DNA from: Bradyrhizobium sp. 149
GTDB lineage: Bacteria > Pseudomonadota > Alphaproteobacteria > Rhizobiales > Xanthobacteraceae
Reading direction: 5' to 3'
DNA: 64,000 nt
NCBI RefSeq assembly: GCF_023073915.1
Contig: NZ_JADPKK010000013.1
Location: 710,839-774,838, forward strand
The position numbers and the translations under genes were made by a program. Shown here one piece after another: positions 18,084-27,662 of this stretch (positions are counted from its first letter, which is position 1; each line of letters starts with the position of its first letter). The notes below the pieces were generated by a model. It saw only the letters and a program-made list of their open reading frames with translations, ran no database searches and was not told the origin of the DNA.

Positions 18084-19814
18084 TCAGGGCAGCACTTCGC
18101 GCCGCTCGCCGAGGCGCTGATCGAGCTCGGCACGCTTGTCGGCCAACAAGCCGGCCTGGGCCGCCTCGATCACCGTGAACAACTCATGGGCGTCGCTGAG
18201 CCGGGTCACGGTGACATAGCTGGCGCCGGCCGCGTAAAGTTCGCCGACATCCGACAACAGATCGGCCGTGGCAATGATCATGGCGGTCGGGTTGAGGGTG
18301 CGAACGTGGCGGACCAGCTTCTCGTTGCTGGCACCCTTCAGAAGGGCATCCGGTACGCTGAGGATGATCATCTCGGACTTGCCGACGCCGGCGTGGAGCA
18401 GCGTGTCGGCGCTGCTGATATCGCCATAGATCACGTGCAGGCCGCGCGAGACCAGCGTCTGGTACACATTGGGGTTGAAGTCGACCACAGTGATCTGCTC
18501 GAGCAACACCGGTGCCTGCTGTTCGATCTCGGCCAGCAGCGCGCTCGCCGCACGGAAAAAGCCGAGGATGACGATGCGGCGGGCCTCGCCATGGCCGCCC
18601 TCGTGGCCCTCCTCGCCTCGGCCATTGCCGTGATCGAGATCGCGCAGGCCGATCCGCTTCAGGGGGCCGATCGCCCAGCGGGTGATCTCGTCGCTGCGGG
18701 TCATCACGAACGTCGAGACCACCGCCAGCACCACGAAGGCGAAGGAGGCCGCGTTCGCCGTCTCGGCTGCGATGTGGTGGTCAGCAACGCCGGTCTGGAT
18801 CACCACCAGTGAGAACTCGGAGATCTGCGCGAGATTCAGCGCCGGCAACAGGCTGGCCCGCAGCCCCTGCTTCATCAAATAAAGCGGCGTAAAGGTGGTG
18901 ACGAGGCGGCTCACCACCGTGAACGCCGCGATCAGCAAGGCAAGGCCGATCACGGAGAAGCCGGGCACTGGGATGGTCATGCCGAGCGCGACGAAGAACA
19001 GCGTGATGAAGAAATCGCGAAGCGTGGTGACCTTGGCGGTGACGTCGAGCGCGTAAGGAAAGGTCGAGAGCGAGACACCGGCGATCAGGGCGCCCATCTC
19101 GCGCGACAGCGACAGCCGCTCGGCGGTCTCGGCGACAAGGAAGCACCAGGCGAGCGCGCCGAGCAGGATCAGCTCGGGGCGGCGGGCGATCTGGTGAAAC
19201 AGGCGCGGCAGCACGTAGCGGCTGACCAGCAGCGCGGCGGCGACCAGCACCGCGACGCGGCCGATCGAGAGCAGGATGACGCTGACTTCCAGATTGGCAA
19301 GGCTCGGCTGCACCGCCAGGAACAGGATCGCGAAGATGTCCTGGAGCACCAGCACGCCGAGGGTGATGCGGCCGGGCAGCGTATCGAGCTCGCGCTTCTC
19401 GTAGAGCACCTTGACGATGATGACGGTGCTCGACAGCGCGCAGGCGACGCAGAGATAAACTGCATCGAACTGTCCGCCGTCGAGCGACAGGCCGATGCCG
19501 ACGAAGAACAGCACCCCGAGCAGGCAGCCGCCGATGAGCTGCCCGCCCGCCGCGAACAGGATGACCTTTCCCGCCCGCACGATCTTCTTCAGGTCGATCT
19601 CCAGGCCGATCATGAACAGCATGAAGATCAGGCCGAGCTCGGAGATGACGCTGATCGATTCCTGCGACTTGACCCAGCCGGCGCCGAATGGACCTATGCA
19701 GAAGCCGGCGATAAGATAGGCCAGGATCAGCGGTTGCCTGGAGAAGTGGGCAAGCAGGCCCAGCATCCAGGCAAACAGGATACAGAGAGTGATGTCGCGA
19801 ATGAGCTCGTGCAT
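18084..19814 (-). CDS. CPA2-family monovalent cation:proton antiporter (KefB/YbaL-like)
   Basis: The 576-residue inner membrane protein starts at the ATG at 19814. Twelve to thirteen membrane segments span about residues 1-385, including LAYLIAGFCIGPFGAGW and LGLIFMLFMIGLEIDLKK typical of CPA2. A C-terminal TrkA-N/RCK-like domain starts near 410, but its dinucleotide motif is unusual, reading VILGFFRAASALL instead of GxGxxG. The extreme C-terminus is a coiled helix (AQAGLLADKRAELDQRL). The ion (potassium or sodium) cannot be told. Confidence 0.9.
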   Translation of the reverse strand: MHELIRDITLCILFAWMLGLLAHFSRQPLILAYLIAGFCIGPFGAGWVKSQESISVISELGLIFMLFMIGLEIDLKKIVRAGKVILFAAGGQLIGGCLLGVLFFVGIGLSLDGGQFDAVYLCVACALSSTVIIVKVLYEKRELDTLPGRITLGVLVLQDIFAILFLAVQPSLANLEVSVILLSIGRVAVLVAAALLVSRYVLPRLFHQIARRPELILLGALAWCFLVAETAERLSLSREMGALIAGVSLSTFPYALDVTAKVTTLRDFFITLFFVALGMTIPVPGFSVIGLALLIAAFTVVSRLVTTFTPLYLMKQGLRASLLPALNLAQISEFSLVVIQTGVADHHIAAETANAASFAFVVLAVVSTFVMTRSDEITRWAIGPLKRIGLRDLDHGNGRGEEGHEGGHGEARRIVILGFFRAASALLAEIEQQAPVLLEQITVVDFNPNVYQTLVSRGLHVIYGDISSADTLLHAGVGKSEMIILSVPDALLKGASNEKLVRHVRTLNPTAMIIATADLLSDVGELYAAGASYVTVTRLSDAHELFTVIEAAQAGLLADKRAELDQRLGERREVLP

Positions 19815-19881
19815 GCCAGATTGGTCCGTTTTGCCGCACCCTAGTGATCGAGTGCGGCGCGGCAAGCGAGCAATTCGTCAC

Positions 19882-20409
19882 ATGCGGATGGGGCTCGCCA
19901 TCGTAATGCTGCTATGCCCCCTCGCCTGCGCCGTGCCCGCAGCCGCTCAATCCAAGGTCAATATCGAACAAAACTTTGCCGAATCCCTCACCGCACCGCC
20001 GAAAGAAGATCTCGTCGTCTCCGGCGGGTTCTACGTGCCCGCCTATTCCAGCGTTGCGATGAGCCAGGGCAAGTTGCGCGTCGACTTCTCGGTGACCTTG
20101 AGCGTGCACAACGCTTCCGAGACCCAGCCGTTGGTGGTCAAACGCATCGCCTATTTCGACACCGCAGGCAAGCAGGTCGAAAGCTATCTGAAGGCGCCGG
20201 TCGCATTGAAGCCGCTCGCCACCGTCTCGATCTTCATTCCGACCGACGATGTGCGCGGCGGGACCGGAGCCAATTTCCTAGTCGACTGGGCTGCAACCGG
20301 CGAGATCGCCGAACCTGCTGTCGAGGCCTTGATGGTTGGCGGCGTCGCCAATGCGCATTACGCTTTCATTAGCCAGGGCCGTCCGACCCGGACCGTCGGC
20401 AAGAAGTAA
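19882..20409 (+). CDS. DUF3124 family secreted protein
   Basis: The 175-residue protein has a signal peptide (GLAIVMLLCPLACAVPAAAQ) that decides the start at 19882 or 19888. The mature part, with VSGGFYVPAYSSVAMSQGK, VTLSVHNASETQPL and FLVDWAAT, resembles DUF3124. It is probably periplasmic and of unknown function. It diverges from the antiporter, whose start is 67 bases away. The aminotransferase gene follows 65 bases downstream. Confidence 0.8.
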   Translation: MRMGLAIVMLLCPLACAVPAAAQSKVNIEQNFAESLTAPPKEDLVVSGGFYVPAYSSVAMSQGKLRVDFSVTLSVHNASETQPLVVKRIAYFDTAGKQVESYLKAPVALKPLATVSIFIPTDDVRGGTGANFLVDWAATGEIAEPAVEALMVGGVANAHYAFISQGRPTRTVGKK

Positions 20410-20474
20410 GCAAGAAGCACGACTGACCGGCGCAAAGCCGGCAGCCTGACAAGAATAGAACGAGGAACGCTCCC

Positions 20475-21707
20475 ATGACGTCCAGCTTCGATTTTGCGCC
20501 CCTGTTTCCCGCAGGGCTGCCGGCCCCCTCTGCGCGCTGGACGGGTCTCGCCAAGTACAGTTTTGTTGGCGGCAACAACGACTCCGAGCAGGTGCCGCTC
20601 GACGACCTGGTCGAGGCCGCTAACACTGTACTGCGCAGCGAGGGCCGATCGCTTGCCACTTACGGGCTTGCGCACGGCCCGCAGGGTTATTTGCCCCTGC
20701 GCGAATTTCTCGTCGCAAAACTGAAGCGCGATGCCGGCATCAACTGCACGGTCGACGACCTCCTGATCGTCTCCGGCTCGCTGCAGGCGCTCGACCTCGT
20801 CAACGCCACGCTGCTGACGCGCGGCGATACCGTGATTTTCGAGCAGGACAGCTATCAGGGCTCGTTGACCCGCCTGGCACGGCTCGGAGTCAATGTGATC
20901 GGCATTCCCCTCGACGAGGACGGCATGCGCATGGACGTGCTGGCCTCGACGCTGGCCGACCTCAAGAGCCGCGGCATCCGGCCGAAATACATCTACACCA
21001 TTCCGACGGTACAGAACCCGACCGGCAGCATCATGCCGGAGGGCCGCCGCACGGAGCTGTTGCGACTGTCGGCAGAATACGGCGTGCCAATCTTCGAGGA
21101 TGATTGCTATGCTGATCTGGTCTGGTCGGGACAGCGGCCGCCGGCGATCCATGCGATGAGCCCGAACGGCGGCGTGATCCACATCGGCTCGTTCTCGAAA
21201 TCGATCGCGCCGGCGCTGCGCGTCGGCTTCGTGGTCGCGCCCTGGGATGTGATGTCGCGGATGCTCGCACTGAAGACCGACGCCGGCTCCGGCGCACTGG
21301 AGCAGATGGTGCTCGCCGCCTACTGCAAGCCGCATTTTGCCACCCACGTGCCGGCGCTGACGAAGACGCTGCGCACCAAGCTCGACACGCTGATGGAGGT
21401 CCTGAACGAGCAGTTCGGGACAGCCGCCGAGTTCGAGGAGCCGAAGGGCGGCATCTTCCTGTGGGTGAAGTTGCCCGATCAGGTCGATACGCTAAAGCTG
21501 TATCAGGCTGCGCTCGCCGCCGGCGTCTCGATCAATCCGGGGCCGGAATGGTCGACCGACAAAAACCATTCGAGATCGCGACTGCGGCTGTGCTTTGCCA
21601 GCCCCTCGCATCAGCAGATCCGGGAGGGCGTCGCCGTGCTGGCCGATATCTGCCGCAAGGAGTTCGGTGTGCCGGCCCGCAGCGCCAATGTGGAGAAGCG
21701 GGCCTAA
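20475..21707 (+). CDS. PLP-dependent class I/II aminotransferase (2-aminoadipate aminotransferase-like)
   Basis: The 410-residue fold type I enzyme has the substrate loop YGLAHGPQGYLPLREFL near residue 63, the PLP-stacking GSLQALDLV near 100, TVQNPTGS near 179, and the Schiff-base lysine in GSFSKSIAPALRVGF near 241. The sequence resembles the catalytic half of MocR proteins and 2-aminoadipate or aromatic transaminases without the HTH half. The substrate is unknown. A broken regulator fragment lies just downstream on the other strand. Confidence 0.92.
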   Translation: MTSSFDFAPLFPAGLPAPSARWTGLAKYSFVGGNNDSEQVPLDDLVEAANTVLRSEGRSLATYGLAHGPQGYLPLREFLVAKLKRDAGINCTVDDLLIVSGSLQALDLVNATLLTRGDTVIFEQDSYQGSLTRLARLGVNVIGIPLDEDGMRMDVLASTLADLKSRGIRPKYIYTIPTVQNPTGSIMPEGRRTELLRLSAEYGVPIFEDDCYADLVWSGQRPPAIHAMSPNGGVIHIGSFSKSIAPALRVGFVVAPWDVMSRMLALKTDAGSGALEQMVLAAYCKPHFATHVPALTKTLRTKLDTLMEVLNEQFGTAAEFEEPKGGIFLWVKLPDQVDTLKLYQAALAAGVSINPGPEWSTDKNHSRSRLRLCFASPSHQQIREGVAVLADICRKEFGVPARSANVEKRA

Positions 21708-21714
21708 GGGCGAT

Positions 21715-21973
21715 CTAGGGCTGGCTGCCGTGGATCGCGGACGCCAGCAGCAGCAGCAGCACGATCGAGACGTTGCCCTTGCCGGCCTCGATCTGGGCGA
21801 TGTAGCGCTCGGAAATCCCGGAGCGGCGGGCAAGCTCCCGCCGCGACAGGTCGCATCGCATGCGCGAGGACCTCAAGCGGTCGCCCAGCTCGGCCAACAA
21901 CGCGGTCTCGGAATAAGGCGCACGGCACAGCTCCCCGGCAGCACCTCGCCCGCGAAATCCCTGACTTGATCCA
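21715..21973 (-). pseudogene. Truncated XRE-type regulator (BzdR/BoxR-like HTH remnant)
   Basis: Leftward from a TTG at 21900 the frame reads an XRE helix-turn-helix, with RRELARRSGISERYIAQIEA and GKGNVSIVLLLLLASAI, then stops after GSQP at 21715. This HTH matches the N-terminus of BzdR/BoxR-type regulators, which normally continue into a shikimate-kinase-like domain. That domain is missing. A start-like MLDQVRDFAGEVLPGSC in another frame at 21973 suggests a further frameshift at about 21905-21920. Confidence 0.6.
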
Positions 21974-22134
21974 GCATCGGTCTATCCAATTTCGCCTTCG
22001 GGAGCGCCATCCTACCCCAGATATGGCCGGCCTCATTGACGCGGGTCAAATTCGCGAGCGAATGGCGGTTAGCGTGGACGATCGCGCGCGAGATGCTACA
22101 CTTTGGAATTATCTGAGGCGGGGTTTTTCAGAAC

Positions 22135-22587
22135 ATGACGCGTCGTTTGAGCCGCTGGATCACGGCGGCGCTGCTGTGGCTTGCATTCACGCCAGTGGCC
22201 GGCGCCGAGACGCTTGCGGCGACGGTCGAGCAATGGGGCCTGCTCGGCTCATGGGCGGTCGATTGCGCGGTCCGGCCTGACCGCGACAAGGGCGCGGCGC
22301 TGACTTACGAGATCCGGAAGGACGGAAGGGTGATGTACCGGCGCAATTTCGGCGAGGCCAAGGACGAAAACGAAGTGGTATCGGCGACGGTCAACGCTGA
22401 GGGCCTCCTCAATGTGATGGTGTACTTCCCCTTGCTCCAGCAGACGCGCGAGTTCGGTCTGCTCCTCTCCAAGCAGGGCAGCTTGCGCGCGATCTACAAT
22501 CGCAGCGAACGCGGCGTGTACACCATCAAGGACGGCAAATACGTTGCGACCGGCGCGTCCACGCTTGCGCAGCAGCGCTGCGATTGA
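22135..22587 (+). CDS. Hypothetical periplasmic protein
   Basis: The 150-residue protein has a signal peptide (ITAALLWLAFTPVAGAET) and one predicted mature domain with WGLLGSWAVDCAV near residue 35 and a C-terminal cysteine (QQRCD). The two cysteines could form a disulphide bond. No family was recognised. The preceding 160 bases carry its promoter region. Confidence 0.75.
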   Translation: MTRRLSRWITAALLWLAFTPVAGAETLAATVEQWGLLGSWAVDCAVRPDRDKGAALTYEIRKDGRVMYRRNFGEAKDENEVVSATVNAEGLLNVMVYFPLLQQTREFGLLLSKQGSLRAIYNRSERGVYTIKDGKYVATGASTLAQQRCD

Positions 22588-22653
22588 GCGCTGCTTTCGA
22601 GCATGATCTTCCCTCGTCTGAACATCCGTTCAGAATTCTCTCTCGATTTGTCC

Positions 22654-22678
22654 GGAACGTTCCTACGGATGCGCCGTT
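22654..22678 (+). promoter_or_regulatory. EcfG-type promoter (GGAAC-N16-CGTT)
   Basis: GGAAC at 22654-22658 and CGTT at 22675-22678 are separated by exactly 16 bases, matching the general stress sigma consensus of alphaproteobacteria. The downstream start codon is at 22709. Confidence 0.75.
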
Positions 22679-22708
22679 CTCAATTGCATTGGATTGGAGG
22701 AGGACATC

Positions 22709-22933
22709 ATGAAGAAGCTTGGTTATGTGGTTGCCGCTATCGGCGCGCTCGCGGTTGCGTTGCCGACGCTCGCCAGCGCGGAGACGGTGGTGATCAAGCG
22801 CGGTCATCATCACGGCCATTACGGCGCCCGCGCCGAATACGGCATGCATCGCGACCATGGCTGGCATCGCGGCTGGCGCCATCACGACAGGGTCGTGGTG
22901 GTCAAGCGCGGTCACCGTCATCACTGGGACTAA
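22709..22933 (+). CDS. Small histidine-rich secreted protein
   Basis: The 74-residue protein starts MKKLGYVVAAIG after GGAGGAGG. A signal peptide ends near ALPTLASAET. The mature part is rich in His, Arg and Gly (KRGHHHGHYG, HRDHGWHRGWRHHD, GHRHHWD) and could bind metal, which is inference. A perfect EcfG-type promoter and a downstream terminator make it a single-gene unit. Confidence 0.82.
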   Translation: MKKLGYVVAAIGALAVALPTLASAETVVIKRGHHHGHYGARAEYGMHRDHGWHRGWRHHDRVVVVKRGHRHHWD

Positions 22934-22950
22934 TGCGCAACGCAACATCG

Positions 22951-22977
22951 AAATGGCCCCTCACGGGGCCATTTCTT
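22951..22977 (+). terminator. Rho-independent terminator
   Basis: The stem AAATGGCCCC/GGGGCCATTT with loop TCA ends in a short T-rich tract and follows the histidine-rich gene. Confidence 0.85.
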
Positions 22978-23002
22978 TGCGTGTCCGAAGCGTTCGGCGA
23001 GG

Positions 23003-23821
23003 TTAGTCCCACGCCGGCGCGAAGCCGGGATTGACGCAGCGCCTGTCCTTCGGCAGCGCGGCGATCTTGTTACGGTCGGCATTGTCGAGCGTGATCTTCA
23101 GCGCGTCGAGATTGGCCTGTTGGCTCTCGAGGCGTGAGGCCTTCGGAATCGCGGCGACGCCATCCTGGTCGAGCAGCCATTTCAGCGCGACCTGCGCAGC
23201 AGTCGCATCGTGCTTGGCGCCGATCTCGGCCAGTACCGGTTCTGACGCAATGCGCCCCTGCGCCAGCGGGCAATAAGCGACCAGCGGGATCGACTTGGCA
23301 TTGAGATAGGCCAGCACCTTCGATTGATCGAGCATGGCGTGATATTCGATCTGATTGCAGGCGATCGGCGCCTTGATGTCCTCGACCACGGTCTTGAGCA
23401 GCGCCGTGGTGAAGTTGGCGACGCCAATTGCCCGCGTGCGCCCCTCCTCCTTCAGCTTCGTCAAGATCTCGAACACAGCACCCCAGTTCGCGGCCTTGGA
23501 CGGCCAGTGCACGAGATAGAGGTCGACATGGTCGAGTCGGAGTTTTTTCAGGCTGGCATCGAAGGCGCGGCGGATCGCTTCGGGTGCGAGGTTCTCGTGC
23601 CAGACCTTGGTCGTGATATGCAGCTCGCCACGCGGAACGCCGGCCGCTGCGAGCGCCGCGCCGATCGGTTCTTCGTTGTCGTACATCTCTGCCGTATCGA
23701 CATGGCGATAGCCGATGGACAGCGCGCTCTCGACCGCCGCGCGGCAAGCATCGCCCTGCATGCGGAAGGTCCCGAGGCCGAGCTTGGGCATGCTGATGCC
23801 CTGTGTCTTGAGATCATCCAT
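23003..23821 (-). CDS. Aldo/keto reductase
   Basis: The 272-residue NADPH-dependent oxidoreductase starts MDDLKTQGISMPKLGLGTFR. It has GYRHVDTAEMYDNE with the catalytic Asp and Tyr, the catalytic lysine in ITTKVWHENL, and histidine in DLYLVHWPS. The AKR family signatures IGVANF and IPKASR are present. It resembles 2,5-diketo-D-gluconate reductase-type enzymes. The physiological substrate is unknown. Confidence 0.93.
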   Translation of the reverse strand: MDDLKTQGISMPKLGLGTFRMQGDACRAAVESALSIGYRHVDTAEMYDNEEPIGAALAAAGVPRGELHITTKVWHENLAPEAIRRAFDASLKKLRLDHVDLYLVHWPSKAANWGAVFEILTKLKEEGRTRAIGVANFTTALLKTVVEDIKAPIACNQIEYHAMLDQSKVLAYLNAKSIPLVAYCPLAQGRIASEPVLAEIGAKHDATAAQVALKWLLDQDGVAAIPKASRLESQQANLDALKITLDNADRNKIAALPKDRRCVNPGFAPAWD

Positions 23822-23974
23822 GAAAAGGCTCCTGACATCGTTCAGCCCGCCGGAGGCCAGCAGCGATGCTGCTTGAGCAGACTCTGGGGTGATGGAAAAG
23901 AGGTGGCGGGAACGGACAGCATAGTGCGGGAGGTGCAAGGTGGCCAATCAAGATCGGGGTAGGTGCTTCCTCAC

Positions 23975-24060
23975 CGTCATGCCCGGGCTTGTCCCGGCCA
24001 TCCACGTTCTTCGTATCGCGCCGCGAGGCGTGGATGGCCGGGACAAGCCCGGCCGTGACG
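23975..24060. repeat. Palindromic interspersed repeat, family A (copy 3)
   Basis: The arms GCCCGGGCTTGTCCCGGCC and GGCCGGGACAAGCCCGGCC flank CCACGTTCTTCG and GCGTGGATGG. Confidence 0.88.
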
Positions 24061-24081
24061 ACGGAGAGGGTCGCGCATCCC

Positions 24082-24305
24082 TCAGGAATGCTGCGCCACC
24101 ACGGCTGGAGGCGCCTGCGGCACGATGTCGACCGACGGTTGTCGACGTCTTTCAGCGTCACGGTCATGACGCCGGTTCGGCCTCCGATGTCGACCTTGCC
24201 GAAGAACTGCAGTCCGAAACAGGGCCCGAGGTTTTCGCCCTGCGCCTCGCTGCACCCGTTCTGGTACATCGCGACCGGACCAAAGGTGTTTTCGAGCGAT
24301 ACCAT
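24082..24305 (-). pseudogene. Possible frameshifted small hypothetical gene
   Basis: From ATG 24305 the frame reads VSLENTFGPVAMYQNGCSEA, then CFGLQFFGKVDIGG and MTVTLKDVDNRR. It then runs into the palindromic repeat. A second frame takes over near 24137 and ends neatly in VDIVPQAPPAVVAQHS at 24082. A one-base shift would join them into a protein of about 75 residues. This is a guess from frame behaviour; no family was recognised. Confidence 0.35.
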
Positions 24306-24423
24306 TCAGGAAACCTTCGTCCAATCGCGACGGTAGGTGCCTGCGTCGTTTGACTTCCCGGCTTACGGTTTCTTGACCCGGGCCTACGGTCTTACGACGT
24401 GCGGATGACGGCTCGGAGCTGAC

Positions 24424-24843
24424 CTAATGCTTCCAGTTGCAGATGCCGCCGCTGCGGCAAGGCCAGGTCTGGATGCGGGTGTCCATCGCCTGCGCGTCGA
24501 GCGGATTGCCGTGGCGATGCGCGAGCTTGGTGCGGGCCGCGCCGCGTGGCTGCGCGGGCCTGGCATGCGCAACCTTCGGCTCCGACACGCGCACGCGTTC
24601 GGCGGCGACCTTCTTCGGCACGTCGACCGGTTCGGCGCGCGCCTGCGCCTCGTTGGCGCCGCGCGCCTCCAGCGCGACCGGCGCGAATTGGGTCTCGGGC
24701 CCGAGCCGCTTCGGCGACAACACGGCCTTCGAAAGATCGAGGCCTAGATATTCGTCTGGCTTGTAGTCGTCAGCGCGCGCGATGCCGCCCCATGCAAGCA
24801 CGAGGGCGACGGCAACTGAAAAAGAAACGCTCTTCAGGACCAC
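24424..24843 (-). CDS. Hypothetical secreted protein
   Basis: The start is decided by AGGAGG eight bases before a GTG at 24843, giving 139 residues. A signal peptide (VSFSVAVALVLAWGGIARAD) is followed by a region rich in Ala, Glu, Arg and Lys, and a conserved-looking C-terminus WPCRSGGICNWKH with two cysteines. It is probably periplasmic and of unknown function. Confidence 0.72.
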   Translation of the reverse strand: MVLKSVSFSVAVALVLAWGGIARADDYKPDEYLGLDLSKAVLSPKRLGPETQFAPVALEARGANEAQARAEPVDVPKKVAAERVRVSEPKVAHARPAQPRGAARTKLAHRHGNPLDAQAMDTRIQTWPCRSGGICNWKH

Positions 24844-24950
24844 GGACGCCTCCTGAAATTGATTGTTGAGAGGTAATTTACCCCTATTTAGGAGGCGTCG
24901 CGCGCAATTCCAGCGGTCAGCTGCCACCGTGGTTAAGAAGTTTGGCGGTG

Positions 24951-26013
<1,063 letters not shown>

Positions 26014-26042
26014 TCACCATTTCTCTCCGAACGGTCGTTGGC

Positions 26043-27662
26043 TCAATGTCCCCGCGCAGGGGCGCCCAGCTTGATCGGGCGCAGCACTGCGGCGGTCGGG
26101 ATCATCAGCACCGCGATGACCGCGAGCGTCCAGAACACGTCGATATAGGCGAGCAAATCGACCTGCTGCTGCAAGGTGCGACCGACCCAGGCGACCGCCT
26201 GCGAGGCCGCATCGCTCGCGTTCGAGCCCTGGGCCTGGAAGAAGCGGGTCATCGTCTCGATGGTCTGCTGATAGCCGAGGTCTGACGGCGCGGCGTGCTC
26301 AATCAGGCGGCTCTGATGGAATTGCTGGCGCTGCGCCAGAATTGTCTGCGCCAGTGCGACCCCCATGGAGCCGCCGATGTTGCGGGCGACGTTGATCAGC
26401 GCTGAAGCCTGGTTGGTCTTGTCAGGCGGCACGCCGTCATAGGACGCGGTCGTCACCGGCAGGAACAGGAAAGGCAGACCGAGGGCGAGGAAGATGCGCG
26501 ACATCGCGGCATAGCCGTAGGTGATGTCGCCGGTCAGGCCGGTGAGATGCCACATCGAGAAGGCGACGATGGCGGCACCAAACATGATGAGATACTTCGG
26601 CTGCACGCTGCTGACGAGACGGCCCACCACCGGCATCAGCACCAAAGTCGCGATTCCTCCAGGGGACAAAGCGAGACCGGCCAGCATGGCGGTGTAGTTC
26701 AAATCGCTCTGGAGGAGTTGCGGCAGGATTTGGGTCGTCGAAATCAGCACCGCGCCCGTGGCGAGCATGACGAGAAAGCAGGCGGCGAACTGGCGCCGGC
26801 CGAGCAGGCGGAGATCGACGATGGGATCCTCGCGCGTCAGTTCCCACGGGATCAGCGCGAGCAGCGAGACGGCTGCGAGCACCGCGAAGAACACGATCAT
26901 ATTCGACCCGAACCAGTCGTTGCGCTGGCCTTCGTCGAGCACGTATTCGAGCGAGCCGAGCCCAATCGCGACCAGCAGGAAGCCGACATAGTCGACCCGC
27001 AGACCCTTGCTCAGCAGCTTCTCCCTCTCCTCCTCCGCACCCGACGGCTCCCTGACCAGCGTGCCGACCAGGAACAGCGACAGCAATCCCATGGGGACGT
27101 TGATCAGGAACACCCAGTGCCAGGTATAGGTGTCGGTAATCCAGCCGCCGAGCGTCGGTCCGATCACGGGTGCCACCACGACGGCGACGCCATAGATCGC
27201 AAAGGCCTGACCGCGCTTGTGCGGCGGAAAGGAGTCGGCGAGGATCGCCTGCTCGCTCGTCGCCATGCCGCCGCCGCCGAGGCCCTGAAGAATGCGGAAC
27301 AGCACCAGCGCTTGCAAATTCCAGGCGAAGCCACACAAAAGCGAGGAGACCGTGAAGATCGCAACGCAGATCATGTAGAAGCGCTTGCGGCCGATCACGG
27401 TCGACAGCCAGCCCGAGATCGACAGCACGATGGCGTTGGCGACCAGATAGCTGGTGATGACGTAGGTGCTCTCGTCGATGCCGACGGCAAGCCCACCGGC
27501 GATGTGGCGCAAGGCGACGTTGGCGATGGTGGTGTCGAGCACCTCCATGAAGGTCGCGATCGAGACGACGAACGCGATGAGATAAGGATTATGACCGCCC
27601 GCCGCCGAGCGCTCCGGCGACCAGCCGCCCGCGGACGCGTCGCCTTGCGTCGTGTCGGTCAT
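26043..27662 (-). CDS. emrB: DHA2-family multidrug efflux MFS transporter (EmrB-like)
   Basis: The 539-residue inner membrane protein has about 14 membrane segments. It carries the MFS motifs LDTTIANVALRHIAG (motif D1), GRKRFYMICVAIF (motif A) and RILQGLGGGGMA (motif B), and motif C in GPTLGGWITDTYTWHW. It partners the membrane fusion protein encoded directly upstream; the two genes overlap by four bases (ATGA). Drug or fatty acid export coupled to protons is expected. Confidence 0.94.
   Translation of the reverse strand: MTDTTQGDASAGGWSPERSAAGGHNPYLIAFVVSIATFMEVLDTTIANVALRHIAGGLAVGIDESTYVITSYLVANAIVLSISGWLSTVIGRKRFYMICVAIFTVSSLLCGFAWNLQALVLFRILQGLGGGGMATSEQAILADSFPPHKRGQAFAIYGVAVVVAPVIGPTLGGWITDTYTWHWVFLINVPMGLLSLFLVGTLVREPSGAEEEREKLLSKGLRVDYVGFLLVAIGLGSLEYVLDEGQRNDWFGSNMIVFFAVLAAVSLLALIPWELTREDPIVDLRLLGRRQFAACFLVMLATGAVLISTTQILPQLLQSDLNYTAMLAGLALSPGGIATLVLMPVVGRLVSSVQPKYLIMFGAAIVAFSMWHLTGLTGDITYGYAAMSRIFLALGLPFLFLPVTTASYDGVPPDKTNQASALINVARNIGGSMGVALAQTILAQRQQFHQSRLIEHAAPSDLGYQQTIETMTRFFQAQGSNASDAASQAVAWVGRTLQQQVDLLAYIDVFWTLAVIAVLMIPTAAVLRPIKLGAPARGH

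Larger units (their letters stand above)
23822..24423. other. Gene-poor stretch: repeat copy and a possible shifted ORF
   Basis: This 602-base region holds the family A repeat at 23975-24060 and the degenerate frame at 24082-24305. The rest shows no supported gene. Confidence 0.5.
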
